From contig CAXXHN010000001.1 in NCBI GenBank assembly GCA_963663735.2, positions 620,001 to 684,000 on the forward strand: DNA of 64,000 bases, given 5' to 3'. The stretch comes from G963663735 sp963663735 (lineage in GTDB: Bacteria; Acidobacteriota; UBA6911; RPQK01; JAPXNP01). Shown piece by piece: positions 35,460 to 44,528 of the stretch. The notes beneath the pieces are model-generated. The model did not search any database. It worked only from the letters and a program-made list of their open reading frames with translations, and was not told the DNA's origin. Every line of letters starts with the position of its first letter. Positions within the stretch are counted from its first letter, which is position 1. A program made the translations under genes and the position numbers.

Positions 35460-37550
35460 ATGAAAACTAAACTGCCTGAATTTCAACATATACCTGATGA
35501 ATTCTCCCGTTTCCCGGAACTGGCCTACAACCTGTGGTGGAGCTGGAATTCAGAAGCCAGGGGGTTATTCCAGAAGCTTAATCCCATCGCCTGGCAGAGC
35601 GGAAAGAATAACGGAGTCGAAATACTCAAGGAAACCTCAACTGAGCTTTTCAAAAAATTTTCCAGAAATGAAGAGCTGCTCAACCTATACAACAAGGTGA
35701 TGGAATCCTTTGACTCTTACATGCAGGCAGAAGACACTTGGTTTAAAAGAGCCCACCCAGAACAGTCAGGACTAAAACTTGCCTATTTTTCTGCGGAATT
35801 CGGGTTGCACACGTCTGTGCCGATTTATTCAGGAGGACTTGGAATCCTGGCTGGGGATACCTGCAAGGAAGCGAGCGACCTCGGACTACCCTTTGTAGCG
35901 GTAGGGGCGCTATATCCTGAAGGATATTTTACGCAGGAAATTCAGCCGGACGGCACTCAGAATCCACATTATGTGCGAATCGATCTGGAAAACACACCAA
36001 TACTGCCGATACTCAGGGATAACGGAGAAAGAATGTTAGTACCGGTTCCTTTCGGTAACCGTGAAATACTGGTCGCTTTATGGTTGTGCCAGGTGGGAAG
36101 GGTTCCTATTTACCTGATGGACACCAACATCCCTGAAAACAACCAGTGGGACCGGGATATGGTGGCGCGGTTATATGGAGGAGATAACCTGGTAAGGTTG
36201 AGGCAGGAGATAATCCTCGGCATCGGAGGAGTAAAGGTTCTGGAAGCTGTCGGGCATGACGCTAATGTCGTACACCTCAATGAAGGCCACGCCGCCTTTG
36301 CTTCCATTGAATTCCTAAGCAAATATATGGAGACAGGAAACACATTCGAGCAGGCCCTGGAAGAAACCAAAAAAAGACTGGTCTTTACTACTCATACACC
36401 TGTCAAGGCCGGACACGATCAGTTTCCCCATCACCTCATGGAGGAGCATTTCTTCCCTTACTGGGACAATCTGGATATGACCAGGGAACAGTTTCTTGGA
36501 TTGGGCAGCCAGCCGGAAAGCAACATGTTTGGCATGACAGTCCTGGCACTGAAAACAGCCCGCAAAGCTAATGGGGTAAGCAAAAAACATGGCGAGGTAT
36601 CCAGGAACATGTGGAATAGCCTCTACCCTGGCACCAGCGAAAGTGATGTCCCCATCGGCCACATCACTAATGGGGTACATGTTTCAACCTGGCTTACCGG
36701 CCGTATGTGCCGGCTCCTTGATAGATACCTGCAGCCGGGATGGCTGGAGAACCATGACCATCCTGAAACCTGGGAGGCGATAAAAAACATCCCTGACAAT
36801 GAACTGTGGGATCTCCACCTGGGACTCAAAAACAAACTTTTTACTTTCATGGAAACAAAGGCCCAGAAATACTGGCTGCAGGGAGGATCTCCCAACAAGG
36901 TAATAGCCCTGCAGGGACTGTTAAGGCCTGAAGTACTTACCCTGGGTTTTGCCCGTCGATTTGCCACTTACAAGAGGGCAACTCTTATTTTTAGTGATCT
37001 GGAACGGTTGAAATCCATAATCCTTGATGTAAAAAAACCGGTCCAGCTGATTATTTCCGGCAAGGCTCACCCAGCTGATGAACCCGGGAAACACTTACTC
37101 AGGCAGGTTTTTGAGTTTTGTTCTTCCCATGAATTCGGAGGGCAGATTGCCTTCATTGAGGACTACAACAAAGAAGTAGCCCACCATCTCATCTCGGGAG
37201 TTGATGTTTGGCTGAACAATCCAATCCCTCCTCTGGAAGCCAGCGGCACCAGTGGGGAGAAAGCCTCCCTTAACGGAGTACCTAATTTCAGTGTTCTGGA
37301 TGGCTGGTGGAGTGAGGGATACAATGGTAAAAACGGATGGGCAATTGAAGGAAGCAACGACGCAGAAACGGCGGCATCCATTTACCGGATTCTGGAGGAT
37401 GAGATCACAGAGGCATACTATCAAACTGACTTCAACGGAGTTCCCCGGCAATGGGTTGCGATCATGAAAGAAGCTATCTGTTCAACAGCAGCCGCCTATT
37501 CGGCAAGAAGAATGCTCAAGGAATATGTGGAAAAGCAGTATCTCTCCTGA
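35460..37550 (+). CDS. glgP: Alpha-glucan phosphorylase (DUF3417-containing)
   Basis: Phosphorolyses alpha-1,4-glucans to glucose-1-phosphate. The 696-residue protein is of the shorter, DUF3417-type phosphorylases (Thermotoga/archaeal style): an N-terminal DUF3417 domain with PELAYNLWWSWN (residues 15-30), then a GT35 fold. The PLP-binding Lys is in EASGTSGEKASLNG (about residue 600). GGAG lies 8 nt upstream of the ATG. glgB and malQ are nearby on the opposite strand, together making a glycogen turnover set; no glycogen synthase or glgC is in the window. Confidence 0.93.
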   Translation: MKTKLPEFQHIPDEFSRFPELAYNLWWSWNSEARGLFQKLNPIAWQSGKNNGVEILKETSTELFKKFSRNEELLNLYNKVMESFDSYMQAEDTWFKRAHPEQSGLKLAYFSAEFGLHTSVPIYSGGLGILAGDTCKEASDLGLPFVAVGALYPEGYFTQEIQPDGTQNPHYVRIDLENTPILPILRDNGERMLVPVPFGNREILVALWLCQVGRVPIYLMDTNIPENNQWDRDMVARLYGGDNLVRLRQEIILGIGGVKVLEAVGHDANVVHLNEGHAAFASIEFLSKYMETGNTFEQALEETKKRLVFTTHTPVKAGHDQFPHHLMEEHFFPYWDNLDMTREQFLGLGSQPESNMFGMTVLALKTARKANGVSKKHGEVSRNMWNSLYPGTSESDVPIGHITNGVHVSTWLTGRMCRLLDRYLQPGWLENHDHPETWEAIKNIPDNELWDLHLGLKNKLFTFMETKAQKYWLQGGSPNKVIALQGLLRPEVLTLGFARRFATYKRATLIFSDLERLKSIILDVKKPVQLIISGKAHPADEPGKHLLRQVFEFCSSHEFGGQIAFIEDYNKEVAHHLISGVDVWLNNPIPPLEASGTSGEKASLNGVPNFSVLDGWWSEGYNGKNGWAIEGSNDAETAASIYRILEDEITEAYYQTDFNGVPRQWVAIMKEAICSTAAAYSARRMLKEYVEKQYLS

Positions 37551-37842
37551 GGGTTAAATCCGTAAAAGCCGGATTATAAAACAGGAACCTTTGAGCAAGG
37601 AGCGGGGTAATTTAGATATAGATGCCGCCGTCAGGCAGGATGATTTGGCAGTTGCAATGGATATGGAACGGGATGTTCCTGCAGTCTTGAACGCTGAATC
37701 TGCCGGATCACGGATATTAGATTTTCAGGGCAGAGCCATCTTTTTTGCTGCCGAATGGGATAAAGCACCCGGGTGCCGGGAGACAAGGAACTTCCTGCAC
37801 CTGGGTTCATATTTCAATTCGCTCACATATTCGTCCCGGAAT
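37551..37842. other. Gap downstream of the glucan phosphorylase gene
   Basis: About 290 bp with no supportable gene. A small inverted repeat AATCCG / CGGATT (37557-37575) follows the glgP stop by a few bases and may aid termination. A 101-codon plus-strand frame (37591-37896) has no family match and no ribosome binding site. Confidence 0.4.
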
Positions 37843-38052
37843 TCATTGCCATTTTCCGGATCTGTACACCTCAGGCTTAGGCAGGCCATCCAGTGAATGC
37901 CTGAACTCATCCATCTCTTCTTCAGATGGAGAATGGTCCATCAGCTCACCGGAAAAATATTTGTTTTAACCCGCCAGGTCCATCAGGCCATGTCCGCTGT
38001 AACAGAAAACAATATTCATTTTTTTCAAGGTTTCCTGCTGGAGTACACGACT
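37843..38052 (-). pseudogene. Relic of the C-terminus of a TrpB2-like tryptophan synthase
   Basis: A minus-strand frame with a single in-frame stop reads IVFCYSGHGLMDLAG, then stop (TAA at 37966-37968), then NKYFSGELMDHSPSEEE. This is the characteristic C-terminal SGHGxxDLxxY...Y.SGEL pattern of TrpB-like PLP enzymes (TrpB2), with the stop at the position of the usual Tyr. A stop (TGA, 38053-38055) bounds the frame upstream, and the rest of the gene is missing because glgB ends there. It looks like a decayed fragment next to an intact trp operon with a normal trpB. The match is from memory of the family and has not been tested by alignment. Confidence 0.5.
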
Positions 38053-38086
38053 TCATCAAATCCTGAAAGGGGAAGCGGCTCCATTG

Positions 38087-40051
38087 TTAATTACCTCCCT
38101 CTGTTTTCTCATTTTTCAGAAAAACTACTGAAAGGGGAGGCAAAGTAAGAACCAAGGAAAAGGGCCTGGCGTTTGCCGGAACTGCTGCAGCTTCCAGGCC
38201 TCCGAGGTTACCCTGTCCCGATCCTCCGTAACAGGGGGCATCACTGTTCAGCAATTCTCTCCAGAATCCGCCACAGGGCACACCAAGCTGATAATTATGC
38301 CGGGGTACAGGGGTGAAATTACAGACTGCCAGAACATATACCCCCGGATCATTCCCCTTCCGGAGAATGGAAAGAACACTCTGTTCATTGTCGTCACAGT
38401 TTATCCATTCATATCCATCAGGACTCACATCTTTCTCGTGAAGGGCAGGCTGTTCCCTGTACTGACGATTAAGGTCTGCCACCCAGGACTGCAGGGAAGA
38501 ATGCATCGGAAAATCCACAAGGTGCCAATCAAGACTGCTTTCATTATTCCACTCGCGCCACTGCCCGAATTCCCCACCCATGAACAGTAGCTTTTTGGCA
38601 GGCTGTGCATACATGAATCCCAGCAGAACCCTGAGGTTGGCAAACTTCTGCCAGTCGTCACCAGGCATTCTTGATGCCAGGGAGCCTTTGCCATGAACAA
38701 CTTCGTCGTGTGACAGAGGCAGGACAAAATTTTCCTGGAAAGCATAGAGCATCCTGAATGTCAGGTTGTTGTGGTGAAACTTTCTGTGAACCGGGTCTCG
38801 AGAGAAATACTCAAGGGTGTCATGCATCCATCCCATATCCCACTTCAGCCCAAATCCCAGTCCGCCCACATAAACGGGACGGGAGACCATAGGCCAGGCG
38901 GTAGATTCTTCAGCGTAAGTCTGCACATCAGGAAACTTCTGGTAAACAGCCAGGTTCATCTGTTTCATGAACTCAATTGCTTCCAGGTTTTCCCTTCCGC
39001 CGAATTTGTTGGGAATCCACTCTCCCTCCTGTCTGGAATAATCCAGGTAAAGCATGGAAGCGACAGCGTCAACCCTCAGGCCGTCAATATGATATTTTTC
39101 GAGCCAGAAAAGAGCGCTGGAAATTAGAAAACTGACTATTTCCTTACGCCCATAGTTAAATATGTAACTGCTCCAATCAGGATGGATCCCCTGCCTGGGA
39201 TCTGCGTGTTCATACAAATGGGTGCCATCAAAAAATCCCAGACCATGCTCGTCAGTCGTGAAATGGGAAGGCACCCAGTCCAGGATCACCCCGATTCCAG
39301 CCAGATGCAGCTGCTCTACCAGGTACATAAAATCCTGAGGAGTGCCATAGCGGGAAGTCGGGGCAAAATAACCTGTCAGCTGGTAACCCCATGATCCGCC
39401 GAAAGGGTGCTCCATAACAGGCATGAATTCAACATGGGTGAATCCCATACGGTTGATGTACTCTACCAGTTCATCGGCCAGTTCCCTGTAGGTCAAGGGT
39501 CGGTTGTCTTCTTCCGGAGAGCACTTCCAGGATCCAAGGTGCATTTCATAAATTGACACCGGCTTGTCAAGGGCGTTTCGCTCCCGCCTGTCTTTCATCC
39601 ACTCCGCATCACTCCAGTCATAAGCAAGGTCCCAGACAATTGACGCAGTTTTTGCAGGGACCTCGGCATAAAACGCGTAGGGGTCAGCCTTTCGGACACA
39701 ATACCCATCTACTGCTGAGCGTATGAAATACTTGTAAATACTGCCTGGGCCCAAACCTTCAATAAATACTTCCCATATTCCGGAACTCCCCAGCGGGACC
39801 ATGGGATTATCCAGATTGTTCCACCCATTAAAATCTCCAATAAGTGAAACTTCACTGGCGTTTGGAGCCCAAACTGAAAAGCAGGTTCCTTTTATCCCGT
39901 TTACTTCCACGCAATGGGCTCCCAGGTGATTATAGATCTCCCGATGAGTCCCCTCATTGAATAGATACAGATCCTGTTCCGACAGAAGACTTACTGGATG
40001 GCTTTTGCCTGAGTCATCCTTTTTTCGGCTGTCGACTTTACTCTTTTTCAT
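38087..40051 (-). CDS. glgB: 1,4-alpha-glucan branching enzyme
   Basis: GH13 branching enzyme making alpha-1,6 links in glycogen, 654 residues. An N-terminal CBM48 domain is followed by the barrel with catalytic residues at about D328 (GLRVDAVASMLY), E379 (YAEESTAWP) and D449 (LSHDEVVHGKGSL), and a C-terminal all-beta domain. The N-terminus begins directly with a CBM48-like part, so the extra N1 domain of E. coli GlgB is absent. GAGGAA lies 9 nt upstream of the ATG. It is convergent with glgP and lies 182 bp downstream of malQ on the same strand. Confidence 0.94.
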   Translation of the reverse strand: MKKSKVDSRKKDDSGKSHPVSLLSEQDLYLFNEGTHREIYNHLGAHCVEVNGIKGTCFSVWAPNASEVSLIGDFNGWNNLDNPMVPLGSSGIWEVFIEGLGPGSIYKYFIRSAVDGYCVRKADPYAFYAEVPAKTASIVWDLAYDWSDAEWMKDRRERNALDKPVSIYEMHLGSWKCSPEEDNRPLTYRELADELVEYINRMGFTHVEFMPVMEHPFGGSWGYQLTGYFAPTSRYGTPQDFMYLVEQLHLAGIGVILDWVPSHFTTDEHGLGFFDGTHLYEHADPRQGIHPDWSSYIFNYGRKEIVSFLISSALFWLEKYHIDGLRVDAVASMLYLDYSRQEGEWIPNKFGGRENLEAIEFMKQMNLAVYQKFPDVQTYAEESTAWPMVSRPVYVGGLGFGLKWDMGWMHDTLEYFSRDPVHRKFHHNNLTFRMLYAFQENFVLPLSHDEVVHGKGSLASRMPGDDWQKFANLRVLLGFMYAQPAKKLLFMGGEFGQWREWNNESSLDWHLVDFPMHSSLQSWVADLNRQYREQPALHEKDVSPDGYEWINCDDNEQSVLSILRKGNDPGVYVLAVCNFTPVPRHNYQLGVPCGGFWRELLNSDAPCYGGSGQGNLGGLEAAAVPANARPFSLVLTLPPLSVVFLKNEKTEGGN

Positions 40052-40233
40052 ACGAAAATTCCTCTATCCGCGGGATACCTTATCCTGAAATTATTCTTTC
40101 CTCTGCGATTAAGAAGTATCCAGTTTTTCAATTCACCAAGATAACACTCATTAATCGTAAAAATATCTTACTGACAATGCATTCAATACATTTTTACCAG
40201 ATTTGAGAGACAAAGCAACTGTATCTCAACTAT

Positions 40234-42303
40234 TCAGTGCAGCCTCATCCTGTTTACTTCTCTTAGAAGGTCTTCTATATCCTGATTTTGTATTATCTTC
40301 TCAAAACTGTTCTTCATCTTCTGGACCCAGTTCGGTTTCTGCGTAGTTGTACCAGGCACATTCTGCGGAGAATCCTCCAGCCAGAAATCTTCCAGATTAA
40401 CTATCAGGTACCGGGCAGGGCTTTCTGCAAGCCTCAACAGCCAGTGCTTCAGGACATCCGGCAGTTTGCGCTCCCACTCTTCCCCCTCTCCAGGAAAAGG
40501 GATGCCAAGACTCTCAGAAAGGCACTTGAGTACCCTGTTCCTACACTCCCTTTCACCCGGAACGTCCTCTTCCCTGAGAATGCCGAGCTTGACCCTGTCA
40601 AATAGGTCAAGCCCTTTAGAGAAACCTGAAAAAGTAGGGGTATCATGAGTATTGATGGAAGCAACCATTCGATCCGAAGGTTCACGCAGATGAGGCTTAT
40701 CCCACGGATTAATCTCAAACTGGCCTACATACATCCTCAGTATCCCATGTCTCTCCATACTCTCCCTTACTTCCGGGGGTACAGTTCCCAGGTCTTCCCC
40801 GATAATCACACATTTCTGCCTGTGGGATTCCAACATCAGGATAGCGTACAGTTCCTCGGAAGGATATCTGACATAGGCTCCCTGGTCAGCGGTAAGCCCC
40901 AGAGGGACCCAGTAGAGGCGGTGCAGGTTCATCACATGATCCAGGCGTATCACGTGGGAAATCCTCATCAGGTTGCGAATAATGCGGCGAAAATAGGAAT
41001 GCCCCATTTCTCTTGATTTCCAGGGATGCATCGGGCGAAAGCCCCAGTCCTGTCCAGCCGTAAAAAAAGCATCCGGAGGGGCGCCTCCTGAAACACCCTC
41101 AGCGAAAAAATCTCTGTAGATGCTGGCATCATATCCATCAGGGTGCACTCCAAGGGGGAGATCCATGTAAAGATCCACTCCCAGGTTCCCGGCATGCTCC
41201 CGAAGGTGATTTATCTGCAGACCAGCCAACCACTGAACGTAGAGATGATATTCAATTAAACCCCGCCTGGCTTCTGGCTGGGTTCCCCCTGTTGCGGAAT
41301 GGTCAGACTCGACACCTTCCATCCTTTCCTGTTCCTTTGCAGCCCTGAACCTGGCATAGTTCAGCATTTCAGGTTCTTTCGCTAAAAATTCTTCCATAAC
41401 CTGCCATCCAGAGCTTTTGCCTGGACCGTTCCCGGCAAAAAAATCTGCGGCCAGCAATTCAAGCAGTGACCGGCGAAGCTTCATCTCACTGTTAAAATCA
41501 ATCCTGGAGAGATTTTTAAGTATGTCCAGCGAAGCCCGGAAATGCTCAGATTCGAATAATTCTCTGGCTGGGGCGCAAGACTTCCAGTTTACTGCCCGGC
41601 GCGGGTCAACATAAAACTCATTCCAGAAAAGCCTTGAAACCGGAGCATAAGGGCTGGGCTCACATGGATCATCTAAAAAAGCAGCAAAAAGCGGAAGGGT
41701 TCCCATAATTTTTCCGCCTTTTTCGGACATCCAGGAAAGGCATCGCTCAAGAGTTGTAAAGTCGCTGTTGCCAATACTCTCTGATGAATTGAGAGCATAG
41801 AGCGGACAGAAAAGGCCCCAGACTCTCTCTTCTTCGCGCCCTTGATAGGCCTGATGCGGAGCGATTATCAGCAGCGAAGAGCCGCGTCTCCCTCCAATCT
41901 CTACATCTATTTCATAATAGCCGGGCTCAAGCCCCTCGGGACAGTCGAAAGTAACCGTTCTATCGGATTCTGAGGTAACAACCGGGCTGAACTCAAATTC
42001 CTCCCCTTCTTCATTCCGGGCAGTAAAAACAGCTGTGGAGATTTTGCAGTCTGGCTCAAGATTCAATTTAATTCTTGACTCCCGGCCTTCCCACTTCACA
42101 ATTACCGGCTCCAGCAGCCTAAGTTTCTGCCGTACCTGGAAAGCCTCAAGCACTCCCGGCAGATCCTCCTCTGATTCAACTTCCAGTCCCAGGGATTTAA
42201 GAATGAGTCTCATGGTTTTCCACGAGGGCTGCCAGTTCCTTCCCATCCCATCATAGTGACTGGCCTCAATCCCGAATTTCCAAATCAATTCTCGAAAATC
42301 CAT
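40234..42303 (-). CDS. malQ: 4-alpha-glucanotransferase (amylomaltase)
   Basis: GH77 disproportionating enzyme that transfers maltodextrin segments, 689 residues. Catalytic residues appear at about D453 (IRLDHVMNLHRLYW), E502 (GEDLGTVPPEV) and D550 (NTHDTPTFSGF). The N-terminal 170 residues are an extra beta-rich domain often seen in long GH77 proteins. The ATG at 42303 is used; a GTG two codons earlier is also possible. It may be transcribed with glgB. Confidence 0.92.
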   Translation of the reverse strand: MDFRELIWKFGIEASHYDGMGRNWQPSWKTMRLILKSLGLEVESEEDLPGVLEAFQVRQKLRLLEPVIVKWEGRESRIKLNLEPDCKISTAVFTARNEEGEEFEFSPVVTSESDRTVTFDCPEGLEPGYYEIDVEIGGRRGSSLLIIAPHQAYQGREEERVWGLFCPLYALNSSESIGNSDFTTLERCLSWMSEKGGKIMGTLPLFAAFLDDPCEPSPYAPVSRLFWNEFYVDPRRAVNWKSCAPARELFESEHFRASLDILKNLSRIDFNSEMKLRRSLLELLAADFFAGNGPGKSSGWQVMEEFLAKEPEMLNYARFRAAKEQERMEGVESDHSATGGTQPEARRGLIEYHLYVQWLAGLQINHLREHAGNLGVDLYMDLPLGVHPDGYDASIYRDFFAEGVSGGAPPDAFFTAGQDWGFRPMHPWKSREMGHSYFRRIIRNLMRISHVIRLDHVMNLHRLYWVPLGLTADQGAYVRYPSEELYAILMLESHRQKCVIIGEDLGTVPPEVRESMERHGILRMYVGQFEINPWDKPHLREPSDRMVASINTHDTPTFSGFSKGLDLFDRVKLGILREEDVPGERECRNRVLKCLSESLGIPFPGEGEEWERKLPDVLKHWLLRLAESPARYLIVNLEDFWLEDSPQNVPGTTTQKPNWVQKMKNSFEKIIQNQDIEDLLREVNRMRLH

Positions 42304-42515
42304 TTTCACAGTCCCTGCCCCTCTCCAGTTGAAATTCTAAAACTTCGGGATCACCTGAAAACACCAAAAAGGTCCACCAACTGGACAATCAGAAAAGTTA
42401 TCCAACTCATCTCTGAAAGGTATAGTGTACTTGATCGGGAATCCTGCTGAGTAGTATAATTAATTCCTGTCTGAAAAAAATATCCGGTTGCGTCCGCAGA
42501 AAGCATAAATACCCC

Positions 42516-43139
42516 ATGCCGAAAAAAACACTGTTCACGTCAGATTTCAAAACAATTACCGAACTACCTTCCGCCTTGTCATGGGAAAACGAACCAAAAA
42601 AATGGGATCTGGGCTCTAATAGTCTGAAAATCCATTCGAACGGGAAAACCGACTTCTGGCAAAGAACCCATTATGGGATACAAAATGATAATGGTCACTT
42701 TTTGAAAATGGCCACAAAAGAAAAAAAATTCAGCCTGACAACACGGGTACGCTACCGGGGGAAAAACGAATTCGACCAGGCAGGCCTCATGGTCAGAATA
42801 TCACCGCAAAACTGGATCAAGACCTCTGTTGAATTCAAGCCTGGAGAATCGGATAAATTAGGCGCAGTTGTTACAAACCTCGGGTATTCAGACTGGTCAT
42901 GCCAGGATCTTGATAATCCAGGTGTCGAAATAATCTTCAGGATCAGGGCAGAACGACCCGACTTCATCATTGAATACAGACTTCCGGGAAGCCCGGACAA
43001 GTGGACTCTGATCAGGATCGCTCACCTTCATACCGACCATCCGGATATCCCCATCTATGCCGGGATATACTGCTGCAGTCCCGTGGATGCAGGATTCCAG
43101 GCCGAGTTCGACTATCTTGAAATCGGCCAGCTCACCTGA
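42516..43139 (+). CDS. DUF1349 concanavalin-like protein
   Basis: A 207-residue soluble protein with the DUF1349 (regulation of enolase 1-like) jelly-roll fold. Typical features are the repeated beta strands, the central FDQAGLMVRI and the terminal EFDYLEI. It has no signal peptide. Function is unknown; members may bind carbohydrate. It is convergent with trpA over a 43-bp gap and is unlikely to be linked to tryptophan synthesis. Confidence 0.75.
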   Translation: MPKKTLFTSDFKTITELPSALSWENEPKKWDLGSNSLKIHSNGKTDFWQRTHYGIQNDNGHFLKMATKEKKFSLTTRVRYRGKNEFDQAGLMVRISPQNWIKTSVEFKPGESDKLGAVVTNLGYSDWSCQDLDNPGVEIIFRIRAERPDFIIEYRLPGSPDKWTLIRIAHLHTDHPDIPIYAGIYCCSPVDAGFQAEFDYLEIGQLT

Positions 43140-43182
43140 GTCCAGCGCAGTCTTTTTTACACGAATTCTCCGGGTCTCCAGT

Positions 43183-43965
43183 TCATGGGAGAAGTTCATC
43201 CCTGACGTATGATAATACCCTTTGATCCAGATCAGGGGTTTGTATATTTTCCCCAATGAATTTAACGATTGCGGAACCTACTATCGCCCCCTCAGCATAC
43301 TTCCAGACCTCTTCCAGGTCAGATGAGGTACGAATCCCGAAACCAACGGCAACAGGAAGTGAGGTGTGTTTCCTGATCAGGTCAACGCGCCCTGATATGT
43401 TATCTGCCAGATCAGTTTTGCCTCCAGTCACGCCGGTGCGTGAAACCAGATAAATATAACCGGTTACGCAGCGACATGCCTCCGCAATCCGTTCCTCACT
43501 GGAATTTGGGGCTACCAGGAAAACAGTTTTCAATTTGCGGAAAAGGGGGAGATCACCGCTTTGTTCCTTTTCTGCGCGGATCCTTCCCAGGCGAACATAT
43601 TCCCCGGGGACAAGATCGGATATCAGTATGCCGTCCAGTCCGGCAGCAGAACCATTATCATCCAGTTTCTTTAAACCATACTGCAGCACCGGGTTAAGAT
43701 AGGTCATAAATACCAGGCCGACCTGGCTTTTCTGCCTTATCCTGCTTACCATCTCCAGGTAGTCATCAATAAGGTACCCATGGCTGAGGGCCTGGTGCGA
43801 AGATTCCTGGATAACAGGGCCGTCTGCTACCGGATCGGAGAATGGTATTCCCACTTCAATAAGCTCAGCCCCGGCTTCCGCCAGGGCCAGAATAATTTTT
43901 TCAGACATCTCCAGATCAGGATATCCCGCTGTCACAAAAGGTATAAAAGCTCGTTTTCCTATCAT
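43183..43965 (-). CDS. trpA: Tryptophan synthase alpha subunit
   Basis: Cleaves indole-3-glycerol phosphate to indole and glyceraldehyde-3-phosphate; 260 residues. The catalytic Glu is in IEVGIPFSDPVADGPVIQ and Asp in LDGILISDL; phosphate contacts in GVTGGK and VGFGIRTSSD. It is the last gene of the trp operon, separated from trpB by a 130-codon ORF. Confidence 0.95.
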   Translation of the reverse strand: MIGKRAFIPFVTAGYPDLEMSEKIILALAEAGAELIEVGIPFSDPVADGPVIQESSHQALSHGYLIDDYLEMVSRIRQKSQVGLVFMTYLNPVLQYGLKKLDDNGSAAGLDGILISDLVPGEYVRLGRIRAEKEQSGDLPLFRKLKTVFLVAPNSSEERIAEACRCVTGYIYLVSRTGVTGGKTDLADNISGRVDLIRKHTSLPVAVGFGIRTSSDLEEVWKYAEGAIVGSAIVKFIGENIQTPDLDQRVLSYVRDELLP

Positions 43966-44039
43966 CGTTTTTAGTGTTCCTTAATCAATAAATTGCCAGG
44001 ATCAGCCATTGGTCCTGACTTATTCACTTCGTTTGCCGC

Positions 44040-44432
44040 TTAGGCCTGCCCAGATCCAGCCCCTGCGGCAGGACCTCTTCTCTCGAGTCCCGGATCCAAA
44101 AGCTGCATGCTTAACTTACGGCACTTTTCACGGGCATTACAGAATTCCTGAAAATTCAAACAGTCCCTCTGGTAACTGCTCAGGAGCACCTGCCTCAAAT
44201 CCCCAAGCAAAATAACAGCCTTCCTTAAAAAATCTACTTCCCCAGGCAGGTCCTTTGACTCAAAGCTTTCAATTACTGAGCTGAGTATCCGTGCCGCCAG
44301 CTTCCGGCTCAAACGCCTGAGTTCTTGATCCCGACAAAATGAATCCCGGTCAGTTACCCAGTAAATAAAGCAGGCCAAGGCAAATGAATTTTTCCAAATC
44401 TCCTGGTCTTCCAATTTTTCGCATATTTCCAT
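44040..44432 (-). CDS. Four-helix-bundle protein (IVS/S23-like)
   Basis: A 130-residue helical protein with the pattern of the bacterial four-helix-bundle family (TIGR02436), known from 23S rRNA intervening sequences and many other contexts: the WKNSFALACFIYWVTD helix, a central RRLSRKLAARILSSVIESF helix and a C-terminal NFQEFCNAREKCRKL helix. The C-terminus ends in a Pro/Gly/Ala-rich tail. It lies inside the trp operon, between trpB and trpA, on the same strand with 96- and 74-bp gaps. It is likely non-enzymatic, with unknown function. Confidence 0.7.
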   Translation of the reverse strand: MEICEKLEDQEIWKNSFALACFIYWVTDRDSFCRDQELRRLSRKLAARILSSVIESFESKDLPGEVDFLRKAVILLGDLRQVLLSSYQRDCLNFQEFCNAREKCRKLSMQLLDPGLERRGPAAGAGSGQA

Positions 44433-44528
44433 AATCCCAATAACGTTCCAGGATCAAGATGTGCGAAAAAAGTGCCGATTATTTGACTTGGCTTTGCTGC
44501 TCTTTCCGTTTAATGCTTAGGCCTCACG

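Noticed and set aside
37591..37896. 101-codon plus-strand frame between glgP and the TrpB2 relic
   Set aside because: No family pattern, no ribosome binding site, and it runs antisense to the TrpB2-like relic at its end.
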